Source of the DNA: DAIMFL01 sp964372215
GTDB lineage: Bacteria > Pseudomonadota > Alphaproteobacteria > Dongiales > Dongiaceae
DNA: 64,000 nt
Assembly: GCA_964372215.1 (NCBI GenBank)
Contig: CAYJQC010000003.1
Location: forward strand, 1 to 64,000
Direction: 5' to 3'
Shown piece after piece: positions 16,732 through 26,138 of the stretch. A program made the position numbers and the translations under genes. The notes below the pieces were generated by a model that saw only the letters and a program-made list of their open reading frames with translations, was not told the origin of the DNA and made no database searches. How positions within the stretch are numbered: position 1 is the stretch's first letter; the number at the start of each line of letters is the position of its first letter.

Positions 16732-17737
16732 GGCCCGGATGGCGGACTGTCGCCTGGAAAGAAGTCATCTCAGGACTCCGGTCGGCGCTTGGAACAATTT
16801 TGAAATGCGACCGATAGGTCCTGGCAAAGTGCGATGCCGAGGTGAATCCGCAGGCAAGGCCAATCTCCATCACGGACAGGGTCGTCTGCCGGAGAAGTCC
16901 GCGGGCGCGCTCGAGCCGCATCCGGATGTAGTGCTGTGCCGGCGAGCAGCCTAGGTAGCGGCGGAACAAGCGCTCCAGTTGGCGCGTCGACACACCGACA
17001 TTGCGTGCGAGCTGAGGTAGCTTCCGCGGTGTTTCGATGGCTCGCTCCATATGCTCGATGGCGCCGATCACCACGGGATCCGCGATGCCGAGGCGGCTTC
17101 TGAGCGCCATGCGCTGCGCGTCCCTCGGCTGCCGCATCGTTCCATAGATGAATTGATCCGACACCGCTCCCGCGAAGGCGTCGCCATGTCGCTGCCGTAT
17201 GAAGTTCAGCATCACGTCCATCGCGGCCGTGCCGCCGGCACAGGTGAACACGCCGTGATCGATCACGAATAGATCGTTGGTCGCCTCGATATGCGGGAAT
17301 GCTTCGCGGAACGATTCGAGATAGTCCCAATGCACCGTGCAGCGGCGATTGTCGAGCAGCCCGCCCGAGGCCAGGATAAAGCTTGCAGTGCTGACGCTGC
17401 CGACGATGACGTCACGCCTGACGAGCCGGCGCAGAAAGGCGTGAAGCGGCCGGCTCCTATAGGTTTCGCAGCCGAGGCCGCCGCACACCACAACCATGTC
17501 GAAATCGTCCTCGGCGGCCCCCGACAGGGGTGCCGTGATCACCTCCAGGCCGCCGCCGGAACGCGCCGTCCCGCCCTCGGGCGACAGATAGGTCCAGCGG
17601 TACAGAGTGGCGCCGCCGATCAGATTGGCCCCGCGCAACGGCTCCACCGTCGACGCGAAAGCCATCAAGGAGAACCCCGGCGTTAACACAACGCCGACGT
17701 GGAAAACGTCTGCATCGAGCGGCGCTGTCTGCGACAT
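16727..17737 (-). CDS. GlxA-family AraC-type transcriptional regulator
   Basis: This 336-residue regulator has an N-terminal DJ-1/PfpI-like domain (about 10-190, including VVVCGGLGCETYRS and CAGGTAAMDVMLNFI) and a C-terminal AraC DNA-binding domain (about 235-325) with two helix-turn-helices and the signature SVMEIGLACGFTSASHFARTYRSHF. This group includes GbdR and CdhR, activators of betaine and carnitine catabolism. It is divergent from an MttB-type methyltransferase gene across a 104-base gap, which it likely controls. Its stop codon falls exactly at the edge of the IS remnant, so the last residues may not be native. Confidence 0.88.
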   Translation of the reverse strand: MSQTAPLDADVFHVGVVLTPGFSLMAFASTVEPLRGANLIGGATLYRWTYLSPEGGTARSGGGLEVITAPLSGAAEDDFDMVVVCGGLGCETYRSRPLHAFLRRLVRRDVIVGSVSTASFILASGGLLDNRRCTVHWDYLESFREAFPHIEATNDLFVIDHGVFTCAGGTAAMDVMLNFIRQRHGDAFAGAVSDQFIYGTMRQPRDAQRMALRSRLGIADPVVIGAIEHMERAIETPRKLPQLARNVGVSTRQLERLFRRYLGCSPAQHYIRMRLERARGLLRQTTLSVMEIGLACGFTSASHFARTYRSHFKIVPSADRSPEMTSFQATVRHPGP

Positions 17738-17841
17738 GGCAGCCTAAAAACGATAAGCTTCGGTCGGAATCAGACTAGTAGAGATCCCCGGATGGGTGGA
17801 ACAAAAACACGAGCAAAATGTAGAGAGGGGTTTTCAGGACC

Positions 17842-19386
17842 ATGGAAACCGCGCGAACTCCCCGTCGCCCAAGACGGCCCCGTGAAGGCAAGCGCCTGGG
17901 CATGGCATCTCTCGGGCTTGCGCCGCTTCGCAACAGCTTCAAGCCGATCGAGGTGCTGGACGCGGACCAGCTGATGGCGGTCCACGAAGCGTCGATGGGC
18001 CTACTTGAGGAGACCGGCATCGAGTTCATGGGGGCGGCCGCCCGCCGGGTCTTTCAAAGCGCCGGCGCGGAAGTCGACGACGCAACCGGATTGGTGCGCC
18101 TGCCGCGGGAGCTGGTGCAGACCTCCCTCGCGTTCGCGCCGTCCAGCTTCGTTCTGACTCCGCGCAATCCGGCGCGGCGCATCCATGTGGGCGACAATCA
18201 TGTGTCGTTCGGCCTCGTCGCCGGTCCACCAAACATCCATGATTGCGTCAATGGCCGCCGCTCCGGCAGTCACGCCGACTACGTGTCCCTGATAAAGCTG
18301 GCCCAGAGCTTCGACATCATCCATTTCATCGGCAACCAGCCGACGGCGCCGATCGAGCTGCCGGCGGCGACCCGGCATCTCGACTGCTATCTTGCAAACG
18401 TCACATATTCCGACCGTGTCTATCACTGCACGGCGATCGGCCGTCATCGCGCCCTGGATGGAATCGATGTCATGGCGATCGCCCGGGGCAAGTCGCGCGA
18501 GGAGATGGTCGGCGATCCGTCGGTTCTCACCATCATCTCCGTCAACTCGCCACGCCGGTTCGACGAGGCGATGAGCGATGGCCTGATGGCGATGGCGGAG
18601 TTCGGCCAGGCGGTGGTCGTCACCCCGTTCACGCTGATGGGCGCGATGGCCCCGGTTACGCTGGCCGCGGCCCTCATCCAGCAGAATGCGGAAGCGCTGG
18701 CCGGCATCGTACTCACCCAGCTGGTGCGCCCGGGCGCTCCAGTCGTCTACGGCGCATTTACCTCGAACGTAGACATGCGCAGCGGGGCGCCGGCCTTCGG
18801 CACACCGGAGAACGCGCGCGCCACCATGGCGGCGGGACAGCTCGCCCGGCTCTACAAGCTGCCGTACCGTGCGAGCAACTCGAGCGCCAGCAATGTGGTC
18901 GATGCCCAGGCGGCCTATGAATCGGAAATGTCGATCTGGTCGTCGGTCATGGCACACGCAAATCTCGTCTATCACGGCGCGGGCTGGATGGAAGGCGGCC
19001 TGACCGCGTCGTTCGAGAAGATCGTCCTCGATGTCGAGATGCTGCAAATGATGGCCGAGACGGTCAAGCCCGTGGACGTCAACCCACGGGAGATCGAGGA
19101 AGGGCTCGCGGCGATCGCCGCGGTGCCGACCGGCGGCCATTTCTTTGGCGCCCAGCACACCCTGGCGCGCTACGAGACGGCCTTCTACCAGCCGTTGCTG
19201 TCGGACTGGCGAAACTTCGAGAGCTGGCAGGAGGCGGGCGGTCTCGACGCGACCCAGCGCGCGACGCAGATTTGGCAACGCGCGCTGCGCGAGTATGAAC
19301 CCCCATCGCTCGATCCGGCGATTGCCGAGGCTCTCGAGGCGTTCGTCGCGCGCCGCCGCGAAGAACTGCGCGGGGTCGACCACTGA
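17842..19386 (+). CDS. MttB-superfamily methyltransferase (non-pyrrolysine), copy 1
   Basis: The 514-residue protein belongs to the trimethylamine methyltransferase (MttB) superfamily. Segments such as GLLEETGIEFMG, RRSGSHADYVSLIKLAQSFD, TPFTLMGAMAPVTLAAALIQQNAEALAGIVLTQLV and GGHFFGAQHTLARYE are typical. No in-frame amber codon is present, so it is the non-pyrrolysine type, whose known members (MtgB, MtpB, MtcB) demethylate quaternary amines such as glycine betaine, proline betaine or carnitine. Such enzymes need a corrinoid protein acceptor, which is not encoded in this window. The start could also be the ATG about 20 codons in (MASLGLAPLR), since the first residues are Arg/Pro-rich. Confidence 0.88.
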   Translation: METARTPRRPRRPREGKRLGMASLGLAPLRNSFKPIEVLDADQLMAVHEASMGLLEETGIEFMGAAARRVFQSAGAEVDDATGLVRLPRELVQTSLAFAPSSFVLTPRNPARRIHVGDNHVSFGLVAGPPNIHDCVNGRRSGSHADYVSLIKLAQSFDIIHFIGNQPTAPIELPAATRHLDCYLANVTYSDRVYHCTAIGRHRALDGIDVMAIARGKSREEMVGDPSVLTIISVNSPRRFDEAMSDGLMAMAEFGQAVVVTPFTLMGAMAPVTLAAALIQQNAEALAGIVLTQLVRPGAPVVYGAFTSNVDMRSGAPAFGTPENARATMAAGQLARLYKLPYRASNSSASNVVDAQAAYESEMSIWSSVMAHANLVYHGAGWMEGGLTASFEKIVLDVEMLQMMAETVKPVDVNPREIEEGLAAIAAVPTGGHFFGAQHTLARYETAFYQPLLSDWRNFESWQEAGGLDATQRATQIWQRALREYEPPSLDPAIAEALEAFVARRREELRGVDH

Positions 19387-19407
19387 GGGGCGAGGGCGCC
19401 TACCCGC

Positions 19408-20205
19408 TCACCGCGCGGCGGGAGTCGGATGGTCGCCGGCCGCGGACTGAAGCTCATGAGTGAAGCGATGGTCGCGCAGATAGGCGCCATAGCCAGCCGG
19501 TTCCACGTCCGCGCACGCCAGGGCCTCGCCCGCTCCGCAGCTGGCCAGGACGGCGCCGTCGGGTGCCGCGACGCAGCTCTCCCCCGCGTAGTTCAGGCCG
19601 TCCTCCTCTCCTGTGCGGTCCGCGAACACGACGAACATCTGGTTTTCGTAGGCGCGTGCCGGTACGAGATGCCGCGGTACCACCGAATAGGGGGCTGTGG
19701 TTGCGCTCAGGACGATGAGCCCGTCGGCGCCGGACAGGGCGGCGGCGCGCGCGAGCTCGGGAAACTCCAAATCGTAGCAGATCTCGAGGCCGAACCGGAG
19801 TCCGCCGAGCGCGAAGACGCCGGACGGTCCGCCCGGCAGAAACCGGGCGCGCTCGAACCCGCCCCAGAGATGGATCTTGCGATAGTTGGTAACGAGTCTG
19901 CCATCGGCATCGATCGCTGCCGCCGCGTTGTACACGCCCTCGGGAGTCCGCTCGGGATATCCGTAGACAATCGCCAGCCGGGACGCTGCCGCGATCTGCG
20001 CCATCGCTCTCGCACAGCGGCCGTCGCTCGATTCGGCCAAGCGCTCGATGGCGTTGCCAATATTGTATCCGGTGAGGAACAGCTCCGGCAGTACCAGCAG
20101 GTCGGCCCCTTGCCGCGCGGTCTCGTCGGCGAGCTTTTCCGCAAGCCGCAGATTGGCATCCTTGTCGGCGGGTGTACCGGCGAATTGGCCGAGTGCGATC
20201 CTCAT
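19408..20205 (-). CDS. Carbon-nitrogen hydrolase (nitrilase superfamily amidase)
   Basis: About 265 residues with the complete Glu-Lys-Cys triad: LVLPELFLTGYN (Glu), NYRKIHLWG (Lys) and GLEICYDLEFPE (Cys). The short single-domain length and the RIALGQFAGTPADKDANL start fit omega-amidase or aliphatic amidase members. I chose the ATG at 20205 because it begins exactly at the family N terminus; a longer frame adds a non-conserved Arg-rich segment. It is convergent with the MttB gene and divergent from mmgE/prpD. In context it may deamidate or hydrolyse a product of quaternary amine breakdown; the substrate cannot be named. Confidence 0.85.
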   Translation of the reverse strand: MRIALGQFAGTPADKDANLRLAEKLADETARQGADLLVLPELFLTGYNIGNAIERLAESSDGRCARAMAQIAAASRLAIVYGYPERTPEGVYNAAAAIDADGRLVTNYRKIHLWGGFERARFLPGGPSGVFALGGLRFGLEICYDLEFPELARAAALSGADGLIVLSATTAPYSVVPRHLVPARAYENQMFVVFADRTGEEDGLNYAGESCVAAPDGAVLASCGAGEALACADVEPAGYGAYLRDHRFTHELQSAAGDHPTPAAR

Positions 20206-20438
20206 CGGGCGTGCCTTTCTGCGATCTGGTGCGTCCTCGTCCCCGGCCAGGGACGACGGGCCAGAAGCTAGCGGCGCCGCCTCGGCTTGTCGATGTCGCC
20301 AGGAGGCACTGAGCCCGATCCGCGACAAGTTAGCGCTGGCGGAATCCGCATAGTGGCGGTCGAAAACGGGCTATGTTGTCGCGAAGCCCCGACGTTTAAT
20401 TTGATCGTGGTTGGGCAGGTGTTCTGGGGCGGCGCCAG

Positions 20439-21812
20439 ATGAAATTCTCGGAACTGCACGGCTTCGTGCGCGACACTACCCATGCAGGCCTGCCTCAGCC
20501 GGTCCAGCGGATCGCGGAGCGCTGCCTGATCGACTTGGCGGGCACCGGTGCCGCGGGCTTGGCGACGCCGTTGTCGCGGATTATTCGCGATCATGCGGTG
20601 CGCGGCTTCGCCGCCGGAGCGGGGGCGCCCCGCGCCCGACTTCTCTTCGACGGTCGCAGCGCAAGCCCGATGGGCGCCGCCATGGCGGGCGGCATGACGA
20701 TTGACAGTTTCGACGCCCATGACGGGCATGTGCTCACAAAAGGCCATGCGGGCGCCGCCGTGCTGCCCGGCCTGCTGGCGCTCACCGACTCCGCGCCGGC
20801 GCCCGTGAGCGGCGCCGAGTTCCTGGCGGCGCTCGTCGTCGGCTACGAAGTGGCGATCCGGGCCGGAATCGCGCAGCATGCGACGGCCCCCGACTATCAC
20901 ACGTCGGGCGCCTGGAATGCGCTGGGCGTGGTCGCGATTGCGGCCCGCCTGTGGCAGCTCGACGCCGCGGCGCTGCGCGAGGGTCTAGGCATCGCCGAGT
21001 ATCACGGTCCCCGCAGCCAGATGATGCGGTGCATCAATTCTCCCACCATGGTGAAGGACGGCTCCGGCTGGGGCGCGATGTGTGGCCTAAGCGCCGCCAG
21101 CTTGGCGGCGGACGGCTTCACCGGCGCTCCGGCCCTGGTGGTCGAAAGCGAAAAGGTCGCTCATCTCTGGAACGATCTCGGCTCGCGGTGGCGCATCCTT
21201 GAAATGTACTTCAAGCCCTATCCGATCTGCCGATGGGCACAGCCCGCGGTGGAAGCGGCGCTCAGCCTGCGCCGGAGCCACGCCGTGGACCCGTCGGCCA
21301 TTGAGGCGATCGAGGTCGAGACTTTCCATGAGGCGACCTGTCTCGACCATAGCCGCCCTGCGACCACCGAGGAGGCGCAGTATAGTCTGCCCTTCCCAGT
21401 GGCGGCCGCCGTCGCTCGCGGCCGCCTCGCACCAACCGACATCTCCGGGGACGCCCTGGTTGATTCCGAGATCCTCAGGCTCGCCGACCGGATCCGGCTG
21501 ATCGACGCGCCGGACCTCAGCGCCCGCTTTCCGGCGGAGCGCTACGCCCGGGCGCGCTTCCGGATGAATGATGGTCGGGTGCTCGAAAGTGAGGCGATGC
21601 CGGCGCGCGGCGATGCAGAGCGGCCATTGTCCGACGAGGAGATCCTGTCGAAGTTCCACGATCTTGCCGACAGGCCGCTTGGCCGCGCGGCGGCGGACGA
21701 GCTCCAGACGGTTATCCTGGGCCTTTCGGAGCAGTGCGACGCAGGGGACTTGCTCGATCGCCTCCTGAGCGCGCCGCGCCAGTTCGTTGCCGCGCGCGCC
21801 GCGACGGCGTGA
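20439..21812 (+). CDS. MmgE/PrpD family protein
   Basis: This 457-residue member of the MmgE/PrpD fold family includes 2-methylcitrate dehydratase and, more broadly, dehydratases or isomerases of small carboxylic acids. Recognisable parts are DLAGTGAAG, FDAHDGHVLTKGHAGAAVLPGLLAL, GYEVAIRAG, the YHTSGAWNALGVVAIAARL helix and KPYPICRWAQPAVEAALSL. No prpB/prpC genes are nearby, so a methylcitrate role is unlikely. It starts an operon-like run with the CocE hydrolase and the ABC importer, which suggests catabolism of an imported compound. Confidence 0.85.
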   Translation: MKFSELHGFVRDTTHAGLPQPVQRIAERCLIDLAGTGAAGLATPLSRIIRDHAVRGFAAGAGAPRARLLFDGRSASPMGAAMAGGMTIDSFDAHDGHVLTKGHAGAAVLPGLLALTDSAPAPVSGAEFLAALVVGYEVAIRAGIAQHATAPDYHTSGAWNALGVVAIAARLWQLDAAALREGLGIAEYHGPRSQMMRCINSPTMVKDGSGWGAMCGLSAASLAADGFTGAPALVVESEKVAHLWNDLGSRWRILEMYFKPYPICRWAQPAVEAALSLRRSHAVDPSAIEAIEVETFHEATCLDHSRPATTEEAQYSLPFPVAAAVARGRLAPTDISGDALVDSEILRLADRIRLIDAPDLSARFPAERYARARFRMNDGRVLESEAMPARGDAERPLSDEEILSKFHDLADRPLGRAAADELQTVILGLSEQCDAGDLLDRLLSAPRQFVAARAATA

Positions 21813-21816
21813 GCCG

Positions 21817-23832
21817 ATGACGGCCGCGACCTTCCATGTCGACGAGACGGTCTGGATAGCGCTGTCGGACGGGTGTCGGCTGGCGGCACGGCTCTGGCTG
21901 CCCCCGGAAGGCACTGGGCCGGTACCGGCCATTCTCGAATATCTGCCCTATCGCCGGCGTGACCGTCACCGCGGCGACGACGCCTTACTTCATCCGGCGT
22001 TCGCCGCCGCCGGCTACGCGGCGATCCGCGTCGACATGCGCGGCGCCGGCGATTCCGACGGCATCATGACGGACGAGTACACTCCACGCGAATGGGCCGA
22101 CGCCGAAGAGGTCATCGACTGGATCACGCGGCAACCGTGGTGCAGCGGTGCGGTCGGCATGATCGGTCTGTCCTGGAGCGGCTTCAACGCGCTGCAGATT
22201 GCCGCGAAGGCTCCGCCCGCCCTCAAGGCGATCGTCACCACTTGCGCCTCGGACGATCGCTACGCCGATGACATGCACTACATGGGCGGCTGCCTGCTAA
22301 GCGACAATTTTCAGTACGGGGCCACCCTGTTCACCTGGCTCGCCACGCCGCCCGACCCGATGATCGTCGGCGCGCGCTGGCGCGACATGTGGCTGGAGCG
22401 GCTCGAGGCAGTCGAGCCGCCGGCGGCTCGCTGGATGCGGCACAGCGATCGTGACGCTTACTGGCGGAGTGGGTCCGTCTGCGAGAATTACGGCGCAATC
22501 AAGGCCGCAGTACTCGCGGTCGGCGGCTGGGCGGACGGCTATACAAATGCCATCCTGCGCCTGCTCGAGGGGCTGCCTGGCCCGCGCAAGGGCCTCATTG
22601 GCCCTTGGGGCCACGCTTTTCCTCACGTTGCCACGCCCGGCCCGCAGATCGACTTCCTCGGCTATGTCCTGCGCTGGTGGGACCATTGGCTCAAGGGCCG
22701 CGATACTGGCATCATGGACGAGCCGATGCTGACAACGTGGATGCAGGATTCCGAGCCGCCGCAACCGCGCTATGCGGAGCGCCGCGGTCGCTGGGCCGCC
22801 GAAGAGATCTGGCCGAGCCCGCGTGTCGCGACCCGCTCGCTGCATCTCACCACGTTCGGGCTGGCGGACGAAGCCAAACCGTTTCACCGGCACGTCCGTT
22901 CTCCCGCGACGACCGGCCTCGCCTCGGGCGAATGGTGCCCCTATGGCTGGGGCCCGGACATGTCGCTCGACCAGCGTGAGGACGATTCCGGCTCGCTCTG
23001 CTTCGACAGCGCATCTTTGGATCAGCCCCTGGAACTGCTGGGCGGCACGCGCATCACGCTCGATCTATCCAGCGATCGGCCGGAGGCCATGGTGGCCGTG
23101 CGACTGAACGACGTGGCGCCCGATGGCACCTCGGCCCGCATTACTTATGGCCTGCTTAACCTCCAGCATCGCGACGGCCATGCCAAGGCGCAGGCGCTGG
23201 TTCCCGGCACGCGATACCAGGTGGAGCTGCGGCTCAAGGACGTGGCGTATCGGGCCCCGGCAGGGCACCGACTGCGTGTCGCGGTATCCACCATCTATTG
23301 GCCTCTGGCGATGGCAGCACCGCTCGGTACGACGTTGACCCTCCATGGCGGCACGCTGCAACTCCCAGTGCGCGACTCCGGCCCCGGGCAATCACATCCG
23401 CCGGAGCTTGGAACGCCCTGGAGCCCACCGCCCCTCGAGGCCGAGGTGCTGGTACCGCCAGAGCGCGGCCGCATACGGATCGAGCGCTCGGTCGAAGACG
23501 GCCGCACCAGTTTGGATGTGGTGCGCAATCTCGGCGCCATGCGCATCGCGGACGTGGAACTCGAGCTCAAGGCACTAGGCTCGGAGACTTACAGCACGGT
23601 CTCTGGCGATCCGGCGCAGGCTCGCTCCGAGGCCGGCCGGCGCGCGGAGTTCCGGCGCGGCGACTGGCACGCGAGCGTGGTCACGCGTTCGATTCTAACC
23701 GTCGACGGCGGCGACTGGCGTTTCGTTGCAACGCTCGATGCCTACGAGGGTGAGGCGCGTGCGTTCGCGCGCAGCTGGAATCTCAGGATTCCCAGATCAA
23801 CGGCAGGACAGGCGGAGGATGCGGCCATTTAG
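21817..23832 (+). CDS. CocE/NonD family hydrolase
   Basis: About 671 residues, with the architecture of cocaine esterase/glutaryl acylase-type enzymes: an N-terminal alpha/beta hydrolase domain and a C-terminal jelly-roll (X-Pro dipeptidyl-peptidase C-terminal) domain from about residue 380. The nucleophile elbow GMIGLSWSGFNALQ lies near residue 120. GWADGYTNAILRLLEG supplies the Asp and GPWGHAFP the catalytic His. I chose the ATG at 21817, 4 bases after the mmgE/prpD stop, because the conserved protein begins with HVDETVWIALSDGCRLAARLW. No signal peptide is seen, so it is probably cytoplasmic. It likely cleaves an ester or amide of the imported substrate. Confidence 0.85.
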   Translation: MTAATFHVDETVWIALSDGCRLAARLWLPPEGTGPVPAILEYLPYRRRDRHRGDDALLHPAFAAAGYAAIRVDMRGAGDSDGIMTDEYTPREWADAEEVIDWITRQPWCSGAVGMIGLSWSGFNALQIAAKAPPALKAIVTTCASDDRYADDMHYMGGCLLSDNFQYGATLFTWLATPPDPMIVGARWRDMWLERLEAVEPPAARWMRHSDRDAYWRSGSVCENYGAIKAAVLAVGGWADGYTNAILRLLEGLPGPRKGLIGPWGHAFPHVATPGPQIDFLGYVLRWWDHWLKGRDTGIMDEPMLTTWMQDSEPPQPRYAERRGRWAAEEIWPSPRVATRSLHLTTFGLADEAKPFHRHVRSPATTGLASGEWCPYGWGPDMSLDQREDDSGSLCFDSASLDQPLELLGGTRITLDLSSDRPEAMVAVRLNDVAPDGTSARITYGLLNLQHRDGHAKAQALVPGTRYQVELRLKDVAYRAPAGHRLRVAVSTIYWPLAMAAPLGTTLTLHGGTLQLPVRDSGPGQSHPPELGTPWSPPPLEAEVLVPPERGRIRIERSVEDGRTSLDVVRNLGAMRIADVELELKALGSETYSTVSGDPAQARSEAGRRAEFRRGDWHASVVTRSILTVDGGDWRFVATLDAYEGEARAFARSWNLRIPRSTAGQAEDAAI

Positions 23833-23890
23833 CCGCAGCAATGCCGCTAGTCACAAGAACAGCAGGCGCAAACAGCAAGGAAGGCTCGAT

Positions 23891-24802
23891 ATGTCAAACT
23901 ATCTCAAGACCATTTCTCGGCGTACCATCCTGAAGGGGGCAGGTGCCGCTGCGACGCTGGCCTTTTTCGCACCACCGCTCAGGGCGGCGGACGCGATCAA
24001 AGTCGGCTGGACTACCGACACCGAGCAGTCGATCCTCGGCAACATGACGGCGCTGATCCTTGAGAAGAAGCTCGGAATCGCCGTCGAGCGGGTAGGCAAT
24101 CTCGGCGGGACCGGCATCGCGCATCAGGCAATCATCGACGGTGCCATCGACATCTACCCGGACTACACAGGCGATGCGCTGGCGAATGTCCTGAAGCAAG
24201 AGCCGATCACCGAGCCGATCAAGTCGTGGGAAGCAGTGCGTGACGGTTATGCGCAGGCGTATCGGATCACCTGGCTCAAGCCTACGCCATTCAACAACAC
24301 CTACGCGCTGGCCATCAAGGAGGCCATGGCCGCGGAGTTCAACGTCGGCACCATCTCCGACCTAGCGGCGAAGGCTGGAGAGTGGACGCTCGGCTGCTCC
24401 GTGGAGTTTGCGGGACGTCCGATCGACGGCTATCCCGGCATGGCGAAGCATTATGGGTTCGAGTTCGCCAGCGTGAAGCCGATGGATGTGGGCCTGATGT
24501 ACACGGCCATCGACAACGATCAGGTGGACGTGATCGTCGCCTTCGCCACCGATGCCCGGATTGGCAAGGTGGGCTTGCGCGTGCTGGCCGACGACAAGTT
24601 CTTCTTCCCGTCCTACAACGCCGCGATCACCGTGCGCGATGAAGCACTGAACGCTCACCCTGAGATCCGTGATGCGGTGGAGGCGGTTACCGATACGCTC
24701 GACACGCCCACGCAGATCCGATTGAACGGCCGCTCGGATATCGATGGCGTACCGCCCGAAACGGTGGCCGAGGAGTATCTGAAGGAAATCGGAGCTCTTT
24801 GA
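23891..24802 (+). CDS. Osmoprotectant/quaternary amine ABC substrate-binding protein
   Basis: This 303-residue periplasmic protein has the OpuAC/ProX-type fold. After the leader come IKVGWTTDTEQSILGNM, GNLGGTGIAHQAIIDGAIDIYPDYTGDAL and TDARIGKVGLRVLADDKFFFPSYNAAI, matching OsmF/OpuCC-like proteins that bind choline, glycine betaine or related cations. The start at 23891 is preceded by AAGGAAGG. The leader SRRTILKGAGAAATLAFFAPPLRAADA carries a twin-Arg motif, so Tat export is likely. Two permeases and an ATPase follow in the same operon. Specificity is not certain; the MttB, CocE and amidase genes around it suggest a catabolic rather than osmotic role. Confidence 0.88.
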   Translation: MSNYLKTISRRTILKGAGAAATLAFFAPPLRAADAIKVGWTTDTEQSILGNMTALILEKKLGIAVERVGNLGGTGIAHQAIIDGAIDIYPDYTGDALANVLKQEPITEPIKSWEAVRDGYAQAYRITWLKPTPFNNTYALAIKEAMAAEFNVGTISDLAAKAGEWTLGCSVEFAGRPIDGYPGMAKHYGFEFASVKPMDVGLMYTAIDNDQVDVIVAFATDARIGKVGLRVLADDKFFFPSYNAAITVRDEALNAHPEIRDAVEAVTDTLDTPTQIRLNGRSDIDGVPPETVAEEYLKEIGAL

Positions 24803-24866
24803 GCCTTATGCGAAGGCCGGGCCATCGCTTGCCGCGGCGCTCCCGGTCTTCGCATATCTGCCTTAC

Positions 24867-25502
24867 ATGGATATCCTGACCTTTCTCGCCGGCAATTGGC
24901 CGCGGGTCGTCGATCTGGCCGGCGACCACCTGTCGCTCTCGCTGCAGGCGGTGAGCCTGGCGCTGGTTATCGGCATCCCGCTCGGCATTGCCTGCTATTT
25001 CGCGCGCCCGCTGGCGGTGGTCGTGCTGAACGCGGTCAGCATCATCTATACGATTCCGACGCTGGCTCTGTTCGGGCTCATGCTGCCGGTTATCGGCATC
25101 GGCGTCGTGCCGGCGATCGTCGCGGTCGTCCTCTATTCGCTGCTACCGATCGTGCAGAATACTTACACCGGCCTGACGGCCGTGGCCCCCGAGATCCGCG
25201 AGGCGGCCCGTGGCATCGGTATGGGGCGTCTCGCCCGGCTGATCCACGTCGAGCTGCCGCTGGCGCTGCCGGTGATATCCGCTGGGCTCAGGGTCGCCGT
25301 CGTCAACGCGGTGGGCATGATGACGCTCGCCTCGCTGATCGGCGCCGGCGGTCTCGGCGATCTGATTTTCCGCGGCATTTCTACCGTTTCCTGGGCTTTG
25401 GTCCTGGCCGGCAGCGTGCCTGTCCTGATCATCGCCCTGGCGGCGGATCTCGGCCTAAAGACTGTGGAACGGCGCCTCGCATCGTGGCGCGCCGCGCCGT
25501 GA
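24867..25502 (+). CDS. Quaternary amine ABC transporter permease 1
   Basis: The 211-residue membrane protein has about five hydrophobic helices and the EAA loop EIREAARGIGMGRLARLIHVELPLALPVISAG, where the ATPase docks. It matches the OpuCB/OpuCD and YehW/YehY group. Its stop overlaps the start of permease 2 by GTGA. Length is normal for the family. Confidence 0.88.
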   Translation: MDILTFLAGNWPRVVDLAGDHLSLSLQAVSLALVIGIPLGIACYFARPLAVVVLNAVSIIYTIPTLALFGLMLPVIGIGVVPAIVAVVLYSLLPIVQNTYTGLTAVAPEIREAARGIGMGRLARLIHVELPLALPVISAGLRVAVVNAVGMMTLASLIGAGGLGDLIFRGISTVSWALVLAGSVPVLIIALAADLGLKTVERRLASWRAAP

Positions 25503-26128
25503 GCCTCATCGACTATCTTGATTTTTTCGGCGATCAGGTGATCTCGCTCACCTGGCAGCACTTCTTGCTCTTTTTGATGTCTTTCTCCGGGGCGACGGCG
25601 ATCGGCGTTGTTCTCGGCGTCGCGGTGGCCAAGCTACGCGCAGCCGCCGCAATCGCGGTACCCGTCGTCAACCTGCTCCACGCCTGTCCGGAAATAGTGC
25701 TGTTGGCCGTGTCGATTCCACTGCTGGGGATCGGCATCGAGGGAGCCCTAGTGCCGCTTTTCGTCAAGGGCGTCCTGCCGATTCTGCGCAACACCGCGAG
25801 CGCGCTCGACAGCATAGACCACGACATGATCGAGGCCGCCAAAGGACTGGGTTTCACGCCGCGTCAGGTGCTGCTGCGGGTCGAGCTGCCGGCCGCCCTG
25901 CCGGTGATCATTTCCGGCATGCGTGTCGCCGCGGTGATGCTGGTCTCAGTCCTCACCCTCACCGCCTATATCGGCGTCGAGAGCCTGGGCACCCTGATCG
26001 TTCAGGGCATCGCCAGGATGGACCCGAATCCGCTGCTGATTGGCTCGGCCCTGACTGCGGCGTTCGCCGTGGCCGTCAACTATCTGCTCGTCGGGGCAGA
26101 GCGCCTCACGGCCAGTCGTCTGTCCTGA
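25499..26128 (+). CDS. Quaternary amine ABC transporter permease 2
   Basis: The 209-residue second permease has the EAA-type loop DHDMIEAAKGLGFTPRQVLLRVELPAALPVIISGMR and five to six hydrophobic segments. I chose the GTG at 25499 because it overlaps the stop of permease 1 and gives the family N terminus (LIDYLDFFGDQVISLTWQH). Earlier in-frame starts would lie inside the first permease. The two permeases would form a heterodimer with the ATPase encoded 10 bases downstream. Confidence 0.88.
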   Translation: MSLIDYLDFFGDQVISLTWQHFLLFLMSFSGATAIGVVLGVAVAKLRAAAAIAVPVVNLLHACPEIVLLAVSIPLLGIGIEGALVPLFVKGVLPILRNTASALDSIDHDMIEAAKGLGFTPRQVLLRVELPAALPVIISGMRVAAVMLVSVLTLTAYIGVESLGTLIVQGIARMDPNPLLIGSALTAAFAVAVNYLLVGAERLTASRLS

Positions 26129-26138
26129 GGAGAAGCCC

